The position numbers were made by a program, and so were the translations under genes. A stretch of 64,000 nucleotides of DNA from Phycisphaerales bacterium. GTDB lineage: Bacteria > Planctomycetota > Phycisphaerae > UBA1845 > Fen-1342. A model generated the notes under the pieces. It was not told where the DNA came from. It searched no databases and saw nothing but the letters and a program-made list of their open reading frames with translations. Position 1 is the stretch's first letter. The number at the start of each line of letters is the position of its first letter. Below, in pieces: positions 17,510 to 25,874 of the stretch. Location of the stretch: NCBI GenBank assembly GCA_016716475.1, contig JADJWG010000001.1:1364001-1428000 (forward strand). Reading direction: 5' to 3'.

Positions 17510-19270
17510 TCAGCGCGGCAGAGGGAGTACCACCGCCGCGCCGAGGGGACCCAGCAGCCCCCCGACACGCTCCATGGTGCGCTGGTGCAGCGCCGGCCGC
17601 TCTACGGCGGTGTACGCCAAGCCGGCCGACAAGAGCAGGGCACCGATCAGGACCGCCAGGGCCGGCGTCCACAACAGCCGTGCACGCAGGGCCCGGCGCT
17701 GCTCGCGCGGCGTCGGGATCACGCCGATGCATTCGAGTACCGGCACTCCCAGTACACGCGTGACCTGGCTCACGGACCGGAACGATCTGTCGAACAACTC
17801 CGCTAGCGCGACCAGCAGCGCTGCGGCCGCCAGTCCGAGGCCGGTGCAGACCGCGAAGATGGTCGCGACACGCGGCCGTGTCGGGCGCGTGACATCCTTC
17901 GGTTCTTCGATCAGGGTGAACTGTGTGCCGCGTTCGCCGCTTTCGGCCGTCAATACACGTTCGAGGTACGTCAAATGACCCTGCCAAACACCCAGTTCTG
18001 ACGCAGAGCCACCCCGCTTCTCGCGTACCAGGCGGAGGGTTTCGGTATCGGCACTCAACTGCTCGTACAACGCGGCGAAACGCTCCGTGCGCTCGTTCGT
18101 CTCCTGCCACTGAGCCGAGGTGATGGCGAGCTGCCGTCGCAGCGCATCCAGTTCCATCTCGACCCGCATGCGCTGGGTGCGCCATTCGAGCTCGGCCTTG
18201 GTGGGCTCGATGCCCGCAACCGGCGTCGGAGTGGTATCCAGGATCACCGGTGACAGTGCCGCCAGGGCCTGCCGCAGCCCTTCCAGCGCCTCGAGTTTCG
18301 CGAAGAGTCGCCGCACATCGGGATGTTCGGTTGTCATGCCACGCGTGGTGACCAGCTCGATGAGTTGTGATTTGACCGTCCGGATGCTCGCCTCGAGGGC
18401 CGGGTCGAGTGGCGGCGGGGGCGCCGGTACGGCCGCGCTGCCGCCTTCCTGTACGCCGCGCTCGGACGCCAGGAATGTGGGGACCGAAGCGAGGAACGTC
18501 TCACGCGCGGCCATCTGGGCGTCGAGTTCGGTCTTCCGCTGGAAAATGGTGTCGCGGTGGGCCCGCATCGTCTCGAGTCGCGTGCCCAGTGCCGCGATGT
18601 CGGTGGGGTCTGCGACGCCGGCAAATTCGCCGAACACGCTGCGGAGGTGCTGCTCGGCTTGGTTCAGCTCGTTGTGCAGCCGCTGGACCTCGGCCTCGAA
18701 GAACGCCCGTGTGCTCGCGAGAATTTCCTGGATGCGTTGGCGGCTCTCCTCGATGTAGCCATCGCGGAGGGCCGTTACAAACTCGCGTGCCACCATTGGA
18801 TCGTTGGCCGTGCAAGTTAACGAAATCGTGTCAAGACTCTGAGAGCTTTGCAGCAACCGCACGTTCGGGGCCAGGTCATAGCGCCCGAGCAACGCGTCCA
18901 ACTTGCTGCGCTCCGTCTCGCTCAGCGCCCCCGTGCCGGGAAAATCCGTCGCCTCCAACAGGCCCGCACGCACGGCGCCCCGGGCCAGCGCCCGGGAACC
19001 CACCATGTCGAGCGCGAGCGTCGTCTTCAGGTGTCCGAAGCCGTACGGTGAGTTGGTCTGCACCAGGTTCTGGAGGACGGCGTCGTCGCGGCGCTCAAAC
19101 AGCGTCGCCGCAACATACTCGCGCGGCAGGTACTGGCTGTACCAGAACGCCACGGCTCCGACCACGCAGAGTCCCACCACGGCGAGCCGCCAGCGCGCCC
19201 GTAGAATGCGTCCGCACTCGTGGAGCGTGTTGCGGAGATCATCGAATGCCTGGCCTTGCTGATTGGCCAT
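17510..19270 (-). CDS. Wzz/GumC-type polysaccharide chain-length determinant
   Basis: This 586-aa inner-membrane protein has a first membrane helix at about residues 30-48 and a Wzz-type N-terminal domain (PREYVAATLFERR). A long coiled-coil periplasmic region spans about 170-420, and a C-terminal helix pair lies at about 480-545. It sets chain length and activates the neighbouring tyrosine kinase. It starts 27 bases after the export lipoprotein gene. The extra C-terminal hydrophobic segment after residue 520 is longer than in minimal Wzz proteins. Confidence 0.88.
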   Translation of the reverse strand: MANQQGQAFDDLRNTLHECGRILRARWRLAVVGLCVVGAVAFWYSQYLPREYVAATLFERRDDAVLQNLVQTNSPYGFGHLKTTLALDMVGSRALARGAVRAGLLEATDFPGTGALSETERSKLDALLGRYDLAPNVRLLQSSQSLDTISLTCTANDPMVAREFVTALRDGYIEESRQRIQEILASTRAFFEAEVQRLHNELNQAEQHLRSVFGEFAGVADPTDIAALGTRLETMRAHRDTIFQRKTELDAQMAARETFLASVPTFLASERGVQEGGSAAVPAPPPPLDPALEASIRTVKSQLIELVTTRGMTTEHPDVRRLFAKLEALEGLRQALAALSPVILDTTPTPVAGIEPTKAELEWRTQRMRVEMELDALRRQLAITSAQWQETNERTERFAALYEQLSADTETLRLVREKRGGSASELGVWQGHLTYLERVLTAESGERGTQFTLIEEPKDVTRPTRPRVATIFAVCTGLGLAAAALLVALAELFDRSFRSVSQVTRVLGVPVLECIGVIPTPREQRRALRARLLWTPALAVLIGALLLSAGLAYTAVERPALHQRTMERVGGLLGPLGAAVVLPLPR

Positions 19271-19297
19271 AGTTACTTGTCTCGGCTGTCCCGCTGT

Positions 19298-20116
19298 CTA
19301 CGGCGAGAAGCGTCGCCTCGTGCCGCCGCCACTGGATCCACCGCTGCCGAACTCGGACTCATAGGTCCGCGTCGAATCAATGCCCTGGGCCGGCGCGTTG
19401 TAGGCATCAAGGACCGGCTGTACCGGATACAGCAACTCACGCACCCGATGTCCAACCCACGCCAGCGGCGTCGGGGGTACGTGGATGATGTCCCCCGGCT
19501 GGAGCAGCATGTCCTGCTCGGTGTTGCCGGCGTCCACCATTTTGTCCATGTCAATGATCAACACCCGCCGTTCACCACCATCCGGGGAGGGTCGCACCAC
19601 GCGAATCTGGCTCCGCCATGCAAAGAAATTCGGTTGGGCATCGGCCAGAGCGAGCAACAGACTGTCCCGGCCCGTACAGATCCGCGGCCCGGGGCTCGTG
19701 ACCTCCCCGAAGACGTAGTAGTACTGGCTGCGATAATTGGCGACCGCAACGGCCACCTCCGGCTCCACGTAATAGCGCGAAAGCTGCGCCCGCAGTTTTG
19801 CACTGATCTGCTCCGTGGATAATCCGGCCACATCGACTTCACCCAACAGTCGCAGCACGATCTTTCCGTCGGGGCGCACTCCATAGATGGCGCCATCAAT
19901 CTCCGGCGCCCCGGGTGCGTGGATCAACAATGCGTCCGGCGCTCGCACGATGTACGTCCCAACGGCCACTTCGGCCTCGTCGGATCGCACAAAGGCGACA
20001 CTCTGGTCGTGCGTGGACGTGCAACCGCCCGCGAGGATCAGCCCCCCCAGGAGGGGAATACCGAACCATCGACGGAAGGTCGCGGGCCACTGCGCTCCGC
20101 GGATGGACCGTCGCAT
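19298..20116 (-). CDS. Polysaccharide export outer-membrane lipoprotein (Wza type)
   Basis: This 272-aa protein has a lipoprotein signal peptide ending at Cys32 (LILAGGC). The poly_export domain starts at about YIVRAPDALLIHAPG and is followed by the GVRPDGKIVLRLLGEV SLBB-like repeat. LLQPGDIIHVPP is typical near the end of the export domain. The Gly/Ser-rich tail (about 20 residues) is likely disordered. It forms the outer-membrane exit for the exopolysaccharide and opens the minus-strand operon. A start at 20134 would add six residues. Confidence 0.9.
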   Translation of the reverse strand: MRRSIRGAQWPATFRRWFGIPLLGGLILAGGCTSTHDQSVAFVRSDEAEVAVGTYIVRAPDALLIHAPGAPEIDGAIYGVRPDGKIVLRLLGEVDVAGLSTEQISAKLRAQLSRYYVEPEVAVAVANYRSQYYYVFGEVTSPGPRICTGRDSLLLALADAQPNFFAWRSQIRVVRPSPDGGERRVLIIDMDKMVDAGNTEQDMLLQPGDIIHVPPTPLAWVGHRVRELLYPVQPVLDAYNAPAQGIDSTRTYESEFGSGGSSGGGTRRRFSP

Positions 20117-20362
20117 GTTGCTTCCTCGAGCCACTTTGGCTCACGTGGTAGCAGGCCATCCCTGGCCACCGTCAGCAACTCCTGTCACGGCAGTTATCGA
20201 CCGAATCCACCGCGGCATGAAATTGACGCCCGGAGAATGTAGCAACGCGACCCCGGCGGACACGTCTCGTGCCGTAGCGCCGCGCCGACGGCACTTTTTT
20301 CCGGCGTTCAGACCCCTCCCACTCCGCGCCGATAAAGGGTTGAATCCCGGAGATTTCGTACC

Positions 20363-21673
20363 GTGACGGCAGTCAATGCGTGGCAACAGTTCGGTCTGCA
20401 GCGGGCGCCGTTCGAGGGGTCTCCGGACCCAGCTTTTTTCTATCCCAGCACCGGCCACAACGAGGCGCTCGCTACACTTCAATACGCCGTCCGCAACCGT
20501 AAGACCTGTACCCTGATCCTGGGCGACTCCGGGACAGGCAAAACCCTGCTGGCACGGATCGCCATGCGTGGCACCCGCGGCCGTGACGTCCTCTGGATTC
20601 ATGGCCTGGGTCAACCCGCGGACGCCACCCGGGCCGTGTACTGGCCCGCCCGCACCAGCAGCGCGACCCCTCCGGAACCACACGATTGCCTGCTGGCCGA
20701 ATGGGCCCGGACCGCCGGCGCACGACTGCCCCACGCCCTCATCATCTGTGACAACGCAGACGGCTTGCAGGCGCACAATTGGCGCGACTTGCTGGCACTT
20801 GCCACAATCGACCTCACGACCAGCGCGCCAACCTTTGTGCTGCTCGGCGTGCCGGATCTGCTCAAAGTTCTCGCTGCTCCGGCCTTCATCCGCCTGCAGC
20901 GCCGCATGTTCCGAACGTGCCGACTGGCACGCCTGTTGCCCATCGAGGTCGGCCACTACATCACCCACCGGCTCTCAGCGGCCGGTGGTGACGGGCGAGA
21001 ACTCTTCACCGCTACGGCAGTCGATCTCATCCACCGGTTCACCGGCGGCAATCCGGCCCTCATCAACCAGCTCTGCGACAATGCCCTGGTCGATGCCTTC
21101 GGTGAAGATCGCGTCGTGATCGAGGCACCCCACATCGTCGCCACCGTACACAACATCACCGGCGGCCTGCAGCGCCGGCGGTATTTACCCGAGCCCGTCG
21201 ATACCCAGCCCGCTCACCGCACAGTGTTCGACGATGTTCGTAGCACTCAGGGTCTTCGTCGCGTGGTGGCTTCAAAGCCCGTCACCGTGACCCGGGACCC
21301 GCCGGAAAACACCGCGGCGCCCATCCCCCCTCAAGCCGCAACGCAGGATTTCTGCGAAGTTCAGCCCGCCACGGAGAGTGTTCGTTCCGATTCGATGGCG
21401 GAGGTGGAGATCGTGGACGCAACGCCTTCTACGGATGACGATGCACCTTTTGATCTCAGCGATACTCCCCTTGACGAACGCCTGCGGGCACTCGAAGCAC
21501 GGCTGAGCGATGCCCTCCACCGTGTCCGCGGCGCTCGCGTGCGTCCCGCCCTGCCGCTCGAGCCCTGCGCTTCGTCGGCACCGGATCACGAGCCGGAAGT
21601 CGCACCGGACTCCCGCGCGGCAAACTACCAGCCCAACCTCGCCGGCTCGGGGATTCCCGGAACACACCCGTAG
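20363..21673 (+). CDS. XrtA/PEP-CTERM-associated AAA ATPase (ExeA/GspA-like)
   Basis: This 436-aa protein begins with the ExeA-type module WQQFGLQRAPFEGSPDPAFFYPS, then Walker A GDSGTGKT (residues 54-61). A Walker B-like LIICDNAD and a C-terminal arginine/lid region (GGNPALINQLCDNAL) complete the AAA domain by about residue 270. The remaining 165 residues are low-complexity with a short coiled coil (DERLRALEARLSDAL). It uses a GTG start with an upstream CCGGAG. It diverges from the export lipoprotein across a 246-base intergenic region. Homologues are constant members of XrtA loci. Confidence 0.86.
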   Translation: MTAVNAWQQFGLQRAPFEGSPDPAFFYPSTGHNEALATLQYAVRNRKTCTLILGDSGTGKTLLARIAMRGTRGRDVLWIHGLGQPADATRAVYWPARTSSATPPEPHDCLLAEWARTAGARLPHALIICDNADGLQAHNWRDLLALATIDLTTSAPTFVLLGVPDLLKVLAAPAFIRLQRRMFRTCRLARLLPIEVGHYITHRLSAAGGDGRELFTATAVDLIHRFTGGNPALINQLCDNALVDAFGEDRVVIEAPHIVATVHNITGGLQRRRYLPEPVDTQPAHRTVFDDVRSTQGLRRVVASKPVTVTRDPPENTAAPIPPQAATQDFCEVQPATESVRSDSMAEVEIVDATPSTDDDAPFDLSDTPLDERLRALEARLSDALHRVRGARVRPALPLEPCASSAPDHEPEVAPDSRAANYQPNLAGSGIPGTHP

Positions 21674-21771
21674 CAATCCGATTCGAGAACCCGATAAACG
21701 CGTCTGAGTAAAATGTTATGGGACCCCTTTCGGGGATACCACCTCACCCGGTTGCTCGCGACAGGGGGAAG

Positions 21772-21845
<74 letters not shown>

Positions 21846-22157
21846 AGTCGCATGCCGCCCGTGACGTGTGGTCACCAGCGACAGTCCTTGAGTATCGCAC
21901 GCCTCCCGGGGGCTGTCAAATCCCCCGGCGACATTGCCGGACCGGCCACCGTTGTGCGGTTATCGAGCCCCGCACGCCAGCCCTTTCCCGCGCCCGAGCC
22001 CAAAGTACGCATTGCCAAACCCGCACCCCGATCCGGACGATGCGACCCTAGCGAGTCGTGGCGAGCCGATTGGGAATCGGCCGCCGGCTCCAGGCGTGCG
22101 GCCGGGTCTTTCCCGTGCCGCGCTGGCCGGAATGGAGTCCGGTGGAGGACAGTCTGC
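21846..22157. other. Intergenic region between tRNA-Asp and cheX
   Basis: These 312 bases hold the tRNA-Asp promoter (21891-21919) at one end and the cheX ribosome-binding site at the other (GGAGGA at 22144-22149). A frame open across the region on the plus strand continues into cheX but overlaps the tRNA, so it was not called. Nothing else was recognised. Confidence 0.6.
21891..21919 (-). promoter_or_regulatory. Sigma-70-type promoter of tRNA-Asp
   Basis: On the minus strand a perfect TTGACA (21914-21919) is followed after exactly 17 bases by GATACT (21891-21896, four of six matches to TATAAT). Transcription should start near 21884, about 40 bases before the mature 5' end. GC-rich surroundings make a chance match of this quality unlikely. 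Confidence 0.7.
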
Positions 22158-22619
22158 GTGGACGTCAGTTACATCAACCCATTCATTGAAGCAGTGGACA
22201 CGGTCTTCACGACGATGTTGCATGTACAACCGCGCCGCAATGGTCTAAAAGTCAGCGACGGCAAGGCCAAGGGCGAGTTGATCACCTCCCTGATCGGCTT
22301 GAGCGGCCAGGTCAGCGGAGTGGTCGCCTTGCGGTTCCCGCCGCCGACCGCGCTAGCGCTGGCCAGCCGCATGCTGGGCAGCGATATGAACGCGGTCAGC
22401 GATGAGGTCACCGACGCGGTGGCCGAGATGGTGAACATGGTGGCCGGCTCGGCCAAGGCCCGGTTCAACCATGACCCGCCGCTCGAGCTGGGCCTGCCGA
22501 CGGTGGTTGAAGGCGCCGGCTATCGGCTCAAATACCCCAGCCGATCCGTTTGGCTGGAGGTGCCCTTCAGCTCCGACGCCGGGGATTTCACCATGGAAGT
22601 GACCTACAACCCGAACTAG
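22158..22619 (+). CDS. cheX: CheX-type chemotaxis phosphatase
   Basis: This 153-aa protein of the CheC/CheX/FliY family dephosphorylates CheY-P. The single active-site motif appears as EMVNMVAG (E-x-x-N-x-x-G) in the central helix. The start is GTG at 22158 (VDVSYINPFIEAV), supported by GGAGGA eight bases upstream; upstream frame extension would run through the tRNA-Asp gene. It is ten bases before cheY, so it probably acts on that regulator. No chemoreceptor or CheA gene is nearby. Confidence 0.88.
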   Translation: MDVSYINPFIEAVDTVFTTMLHVQPRRNGLKVSDGKAKGELITSLIGLSGQVSGVVALRFPPPTALALASRMLGSDMNAVSDEVTDAVAEMVNMVAGSAKARFNHDPPLELGLPTVVEGAGYRLKYPSRSVWLEVPFSSDAGDFTMEVTYNPN

Positions 22620-22629
22620 AGGCCGTTGC

Positions 22630-23004
22630 ATGAAAGCGCTTGTTGTAGACGACTCCATGACGATTCGTCGCATCGTGATCAAGGCCCTCGCCATGGTCGG
22701 GATCGCTGAGGCCACCGAAGCCGCCGACGGGACCGAGGCGGTCAAGGCGGCGCAGACCGAGCAGTTCGACGTCATCCTGCTCGACTGGAACATGCCCAAG
22801 ATGAGCGGAATCGATGCCCTGCGCGCCCTGCGACAGGCCGGCAACAAGACTCCGGTCATCATGGTCACGACCGAAGCCGAGAAACTCCGGGTCATCGAAG
22901 CCATCAAGTCCGGTGCCAATGACTACCTTATCAAGCCGTTCTCACCCGATCAGCTCGCGGCAAAAGTGAAGAGCACGCTCGCGCCGGCCGCCGCGACCAC
23001 CTGA
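22630..23004 (+). CDS. cheY: CheY-like response regulator
   Basis: This 124-aa stand-alone receiver domain has all key residues: the acidic pair in VVDDS (8-9), phosphoacceptor Asp in LLDWNMPKMSG near residue 53, the MVTTEAE Thr and the LIKPF Lys. There is no output domain. Pairing with cheX points to a phospho-switch that is reset by CheX. Whether it controls motility or another output such as the SpoIIE-like protein downstream is not shown. Confidence 0.93.
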   Translation: MKALVVDDSMTIRRIVIKALAMVGIAEATEAADGTEAVKAAQTEQFDVILLDWNMPKMSGIDALRALRQAGNKTPVIMVTTEAEKLRVIEAIKSGANDYLIKPFSPDQLAAKVKSTLAPAAATT

Positions 23005-23229
23005 ACCGGCGCGTCACTACACGCGCGGCGATCTCGATGGCGCCGCGGGAAGTGCGCTGACGCCTCTGGCCGCGCGCTGCGCCCAACGGTACGATGCCGC
23101 CCGGCTGTGGACGGCCGCTATGGCGCGCTTGCCGGCCACCGTGGCGCAGCGACGCCGCGCTGGAACCTGTCGACTGGGCACGCGTAGTACGGGTGGCGGT
23201 TCCGTCATTGCCCCGGAGTCTGCTCCCCG

Positions 23230-24846
23230 ATGCGCGTGATCGTTCTCCAGAACGAGGCCATGATCGCCGACGTGATCTGCGGCCAGGAGGCCTTGTTCAT
23301 CGGCTCGCGCGAGGGCTGCCGCATCCATCTCAACGATGCCCGGATCGCCGCACAACAGGCCGTCCTCTACCCCGACGCCAATGGGGGCTGGTTACTCGAA
23401 CAACTCGACACACGTTGTGAAATCCGCGTGAACGGCACCCTCGTCGTCGATAAGGCCACCCTGAGCAATGCCGACGAGGTGCAATGTGGCGACTACCTGC
23501 TCCGAATCTATCCGGAGTTCGCCGACGCGGCTCCGGCGCGCACCGCCATCGGCACCTCCCGTGCGGCCCTCGAACGCTTCGCACAGGCCCGCCTCCCCGT
23601 CGGCGCGATCCTGAAAAAAACCGACGAGCCGTTGACCGTCTTACCTGGTCAACTCGACATCGTCGGCCGCACCGTCGTGGCCCTCGCCGGCATCGCCACC
23701 GTGCCGGAACTGATGGACCACGCGCTGCGGACTTTCGTTGCCACGTTCGCCGCGCAGCGCAGTTGGATCGGCCTGCGCCGCGTGAACTACGGGCCCATGG
23801 AGTACGAGGAAGGCCGGCTCATCACCGGGCAGCCCACCGATCTCAGCGAAATCGGCCACGAACTCAAGCCACGCATTCTCGATCGCTCGCAGTACATCCT
23901 CGTGCCGGTCGTCAGCGCGACCGACCGCACCTCGATTCTCGCCGGCCCGCTCGTCGGACCCGAGGGTGTGCTTGGCATGGTCTATCTCGACAGTGGCGAC
24001 AGCGGCCGCCGCTTTGACATGCGTGAGCTCGACTACTTCGTCCTGCTCATGAGCGTGTTTGCGTACCAGCTTGACGCGATCTTCAAAGCCACGGCCCGGG
24101 CCCGGGCCGCGATGATCGAAGGCCAGGTCAGCGTCGCCCACGAAATCCAGTCGCGCCTTACACCCCGTAAGCTGCCACAGTGGGAGGGCGAGCTGCAATT
24201 CGGCGCGTTCCGCGAGCCCGGCCGCGAGCGCACCGGCAATATGTACGACATCGTGCGGCTCGCCAACCACAACGCGGCCGTGCTCATCTGCCACACCCCT
24301 GCCGGCGGCGCCCTCCCTTCCATGCTGATGGCCCAGGCGCAGACCGCTTTCCGTTCAGCCGGGATGCACCTGGATGCCCCGAACGTCTTCCTGCGCATGT
24401 TGAACTGGATCCTTTATGACGGTCAGAAGGACCATGCGTTGGAATGCTTCGCGGGCTACCTCGATCCGAAGTCCGGGCTGCTCCAGTACGCGATCGCCGG
24501 CCGTGAACTGGGCGCGTACATCATCGGTCAGCGCGGCGAAGAGCGTCCACTCGGCACCGACGAACCGGACCCGGCGCTAAGTCTCAACAAGACCGCCGAG
24601 TATCCGTTACTCACCGAACAGCTCGAGTCCGGTGAGACGCTCGTGCTCTTTACCCCCGGAGTGACCACTGCGAAAAACCGCCAGGAAGAAACCTTCGGCC
24701 ACGACCGTTTCGTGAACATCCTCTGCGACGGCTTCGGCCAGCTTGCGAGCGTCATGCTCAAGGAGATGCTCAGCGACCTGCGCAACTTCACCGAGGGTGG
24801 TGCCCAGCCGGACGACATCACCGTGATACTCGCCCACCGCCTCTGA
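23230..24846 (+). CDS. FHA-GAF-SpoIIE-like protein with degenerate phosphatase site
   Basis: This 538-aa cytoplasmic protein has an FHA-like N-terminal domain (residues 1-100), a GAF-like domain (about 150-290) and a SpoIIE/PP2C-type domain (about 300-538). In active SpoIIE phosphatases metal-binding Asp residues occur in GGDxYD, in GDVSGKG and in YTDGVTE. Here the corresponding stretches read RTGNMYD, CHTPAGGA and FTPGVTT. Only the final QPDDITV pair is preserved. It is therefore probably a regulatory pseudophosphatase, although a changed metal site cannot be excluded. It lies 225 bases after cheY; that gap shows no other gene. Confidence 0.78.
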   Translation: MRVIVLQNEAMIADVICGQEALFIGSREGCRIHLNDARIAAQQAVLYPDANGGWLLEQLDTRCEIRVNGTLVVDKATLSNADEVQCGDYLLRIYPEFADAAPARTAIGTSRAALERFAQARLPVGAILKKTDEPLTVLPGQLDIVGRTVVALAGIATVPELMDHALRTFVATFAAQRSWIGLRRVNYGPMEYEEGRLITGQPTDLSEIGHELKPRILDRSQYILVPVVSATDRTSILAGPLVGPEGVLGMVYLDSGDSGRRFDMRELDYFVLLMSVFAYQLDAIFKATARARAAMIEGQVSVAHEIQSRLTPRKLPQWEGELQFGAFREPGRERTGNMYDIVRLANHNAAVLICHTPAGGALPSMLMAQAQTAFRSAGMHLDAPNVFLRMLNWILYDGQKDHALECFAGYLDPKSGLLQYAIAGRELGAYIIGQRGEERPLGTDEPDPALSLNKTAEYPLLTEQLESGETLVLFTPGVTTAKNRQEETFGHDRFVNILCDGFGQLASVMLKEMLSDLRNFTEGGAQPDDITVILAHRL

Positions 24847-24904
24847 CCATGTTACCCACAAAGTCAACTGCCCATCCGCAACATCCCGCGCCTGCGTAGG
24901 CCCC

Positions 24905-25714
24905 ATGCCACCCGCCGACCTCATCGAGACCGACCTGCTTGACCCGCGCAATGCTGCGGAAGCCGGCGCTTGCCCGATCACGCGCGCAGTAATGCTGCCC
25001 TTCGACGAACTGCCGCGCCGTACGCACGAGCTGCCGTCCCGGTCAGTCCCTATCCGTATCGCGGGACCATCCGAAGAAGCCCCCCGTACGCTCGCCTGGC
25101 TCCACACACACGGTTGGCAGGCGGAGATCAGCACCGCATGGCAACCGGCCGACCCGCACGCACCGGTGCCGCGGTACCGCCTGTGGCGGCCCGCCGCGCT
25201 CGTGGCCGCGGTCTGCCCGCACCTCACACCGGGCCGGGCACTCGATCTCGGTTGCGGCAGCGGCCGCGATGGGGTCTACCTCGCAGCGGCCGGCTGGAAG
25301 GTCACCGGTGTCGATATTTTGCCTGATGCCCTCGAGCGCGCTGCGGACCGGGCTGTGCGATACGCGGGGCCTTCGGCATGTATAAGCTGGGTACAGGCCG
25401 ACCTGAACAAAGCGGAGACGGCCGACCTTGTTCCCCCGGCGAGCTTGGATCTTGTGCTGGGCGTACGTTTTTTTTCCCGAGTGGCGCTCGCACACTGCGG
25501 CAGGTGGTTGCGCCCCGGCGGGTCGCTCCTTTGGGAGACTTTCACCGCCGAACACCGTATGCGGCATGGCCGGCCCGCAGCCACACGTGTGCTGTGCAGC
25601 GCAGAACTCGCCGCCCTGCTGCCCGATTTCGAGCTCTTCCGCAGCGAGGAAGTGTGGGAAGGGGACAGTCACACCGCCCGGGTGTGGGCCATACGATCCG
25701 TGACAGCGCGTTAG
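24905..25714 (+). CDS. SAM-dependent methyltransferase with degenerate rhodanese-like N-terminus
   Basis: This 269-aa protein has a class I methyltransferase core with motif I ALDLGCGSGRDGVYLAAAGW, then VTGVDILPDAL (ribose-binding Asp), and resembles TehB/UbiE-type enzymes. The first 85 residues look like a rhodanese domain (TDLLDPRNAAEAGACPITRAV, then a beta strand and HTHGW), but no catalytic Cys is present. The substrate is unknown. The gene follows the SpoIIE-like gene by 58 bases. Confidence 0.75.
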   Translation: MPPADLIETDLLDPRNAAEAGACPITRAVMLPFDELPRRTHELPSRSVPIRIAGPSEEAPRTLAWLHTHGWQAEISTAWQPADPHAPVPRYRLWRPAALVAAVCPHLTPGRALDLGCGSGRDGVYLAAAGWKVTGVDILPDALERAADRAVRYAGPSACISWVQADLNKAETADLVPPASLDLVLGVRFFSRVALAHCGRWLRPGGSLLWETFTAEHRMRHGRPAATRVLCSAELAALLPDFELFRSEEVWEGDSHTARVWAIRSVTAR

Positions 25715-25874
25715 ATGCTCTTCCAATGCCCCTCGCCCTTTGTGAAGAGGCGCTAATCAGCGGATTCTCGACCTGCCCCAACCTCTTCCTGTGAAGGCCG
25801 GGAAGTTCTGGGATTGCTTCTTGTTCATTCTTGGGCGAATCACGTGGCTCTGGAGCCGTCCACAATCGCCCTTG

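Noticed and set aside
21721..21750. Terminator after the XrtA-type ATPase gene or the tRNA-Asp
   Set aside because: CCCC-GAAA-GGGG gives only four base pairs, with no solid T-tract.
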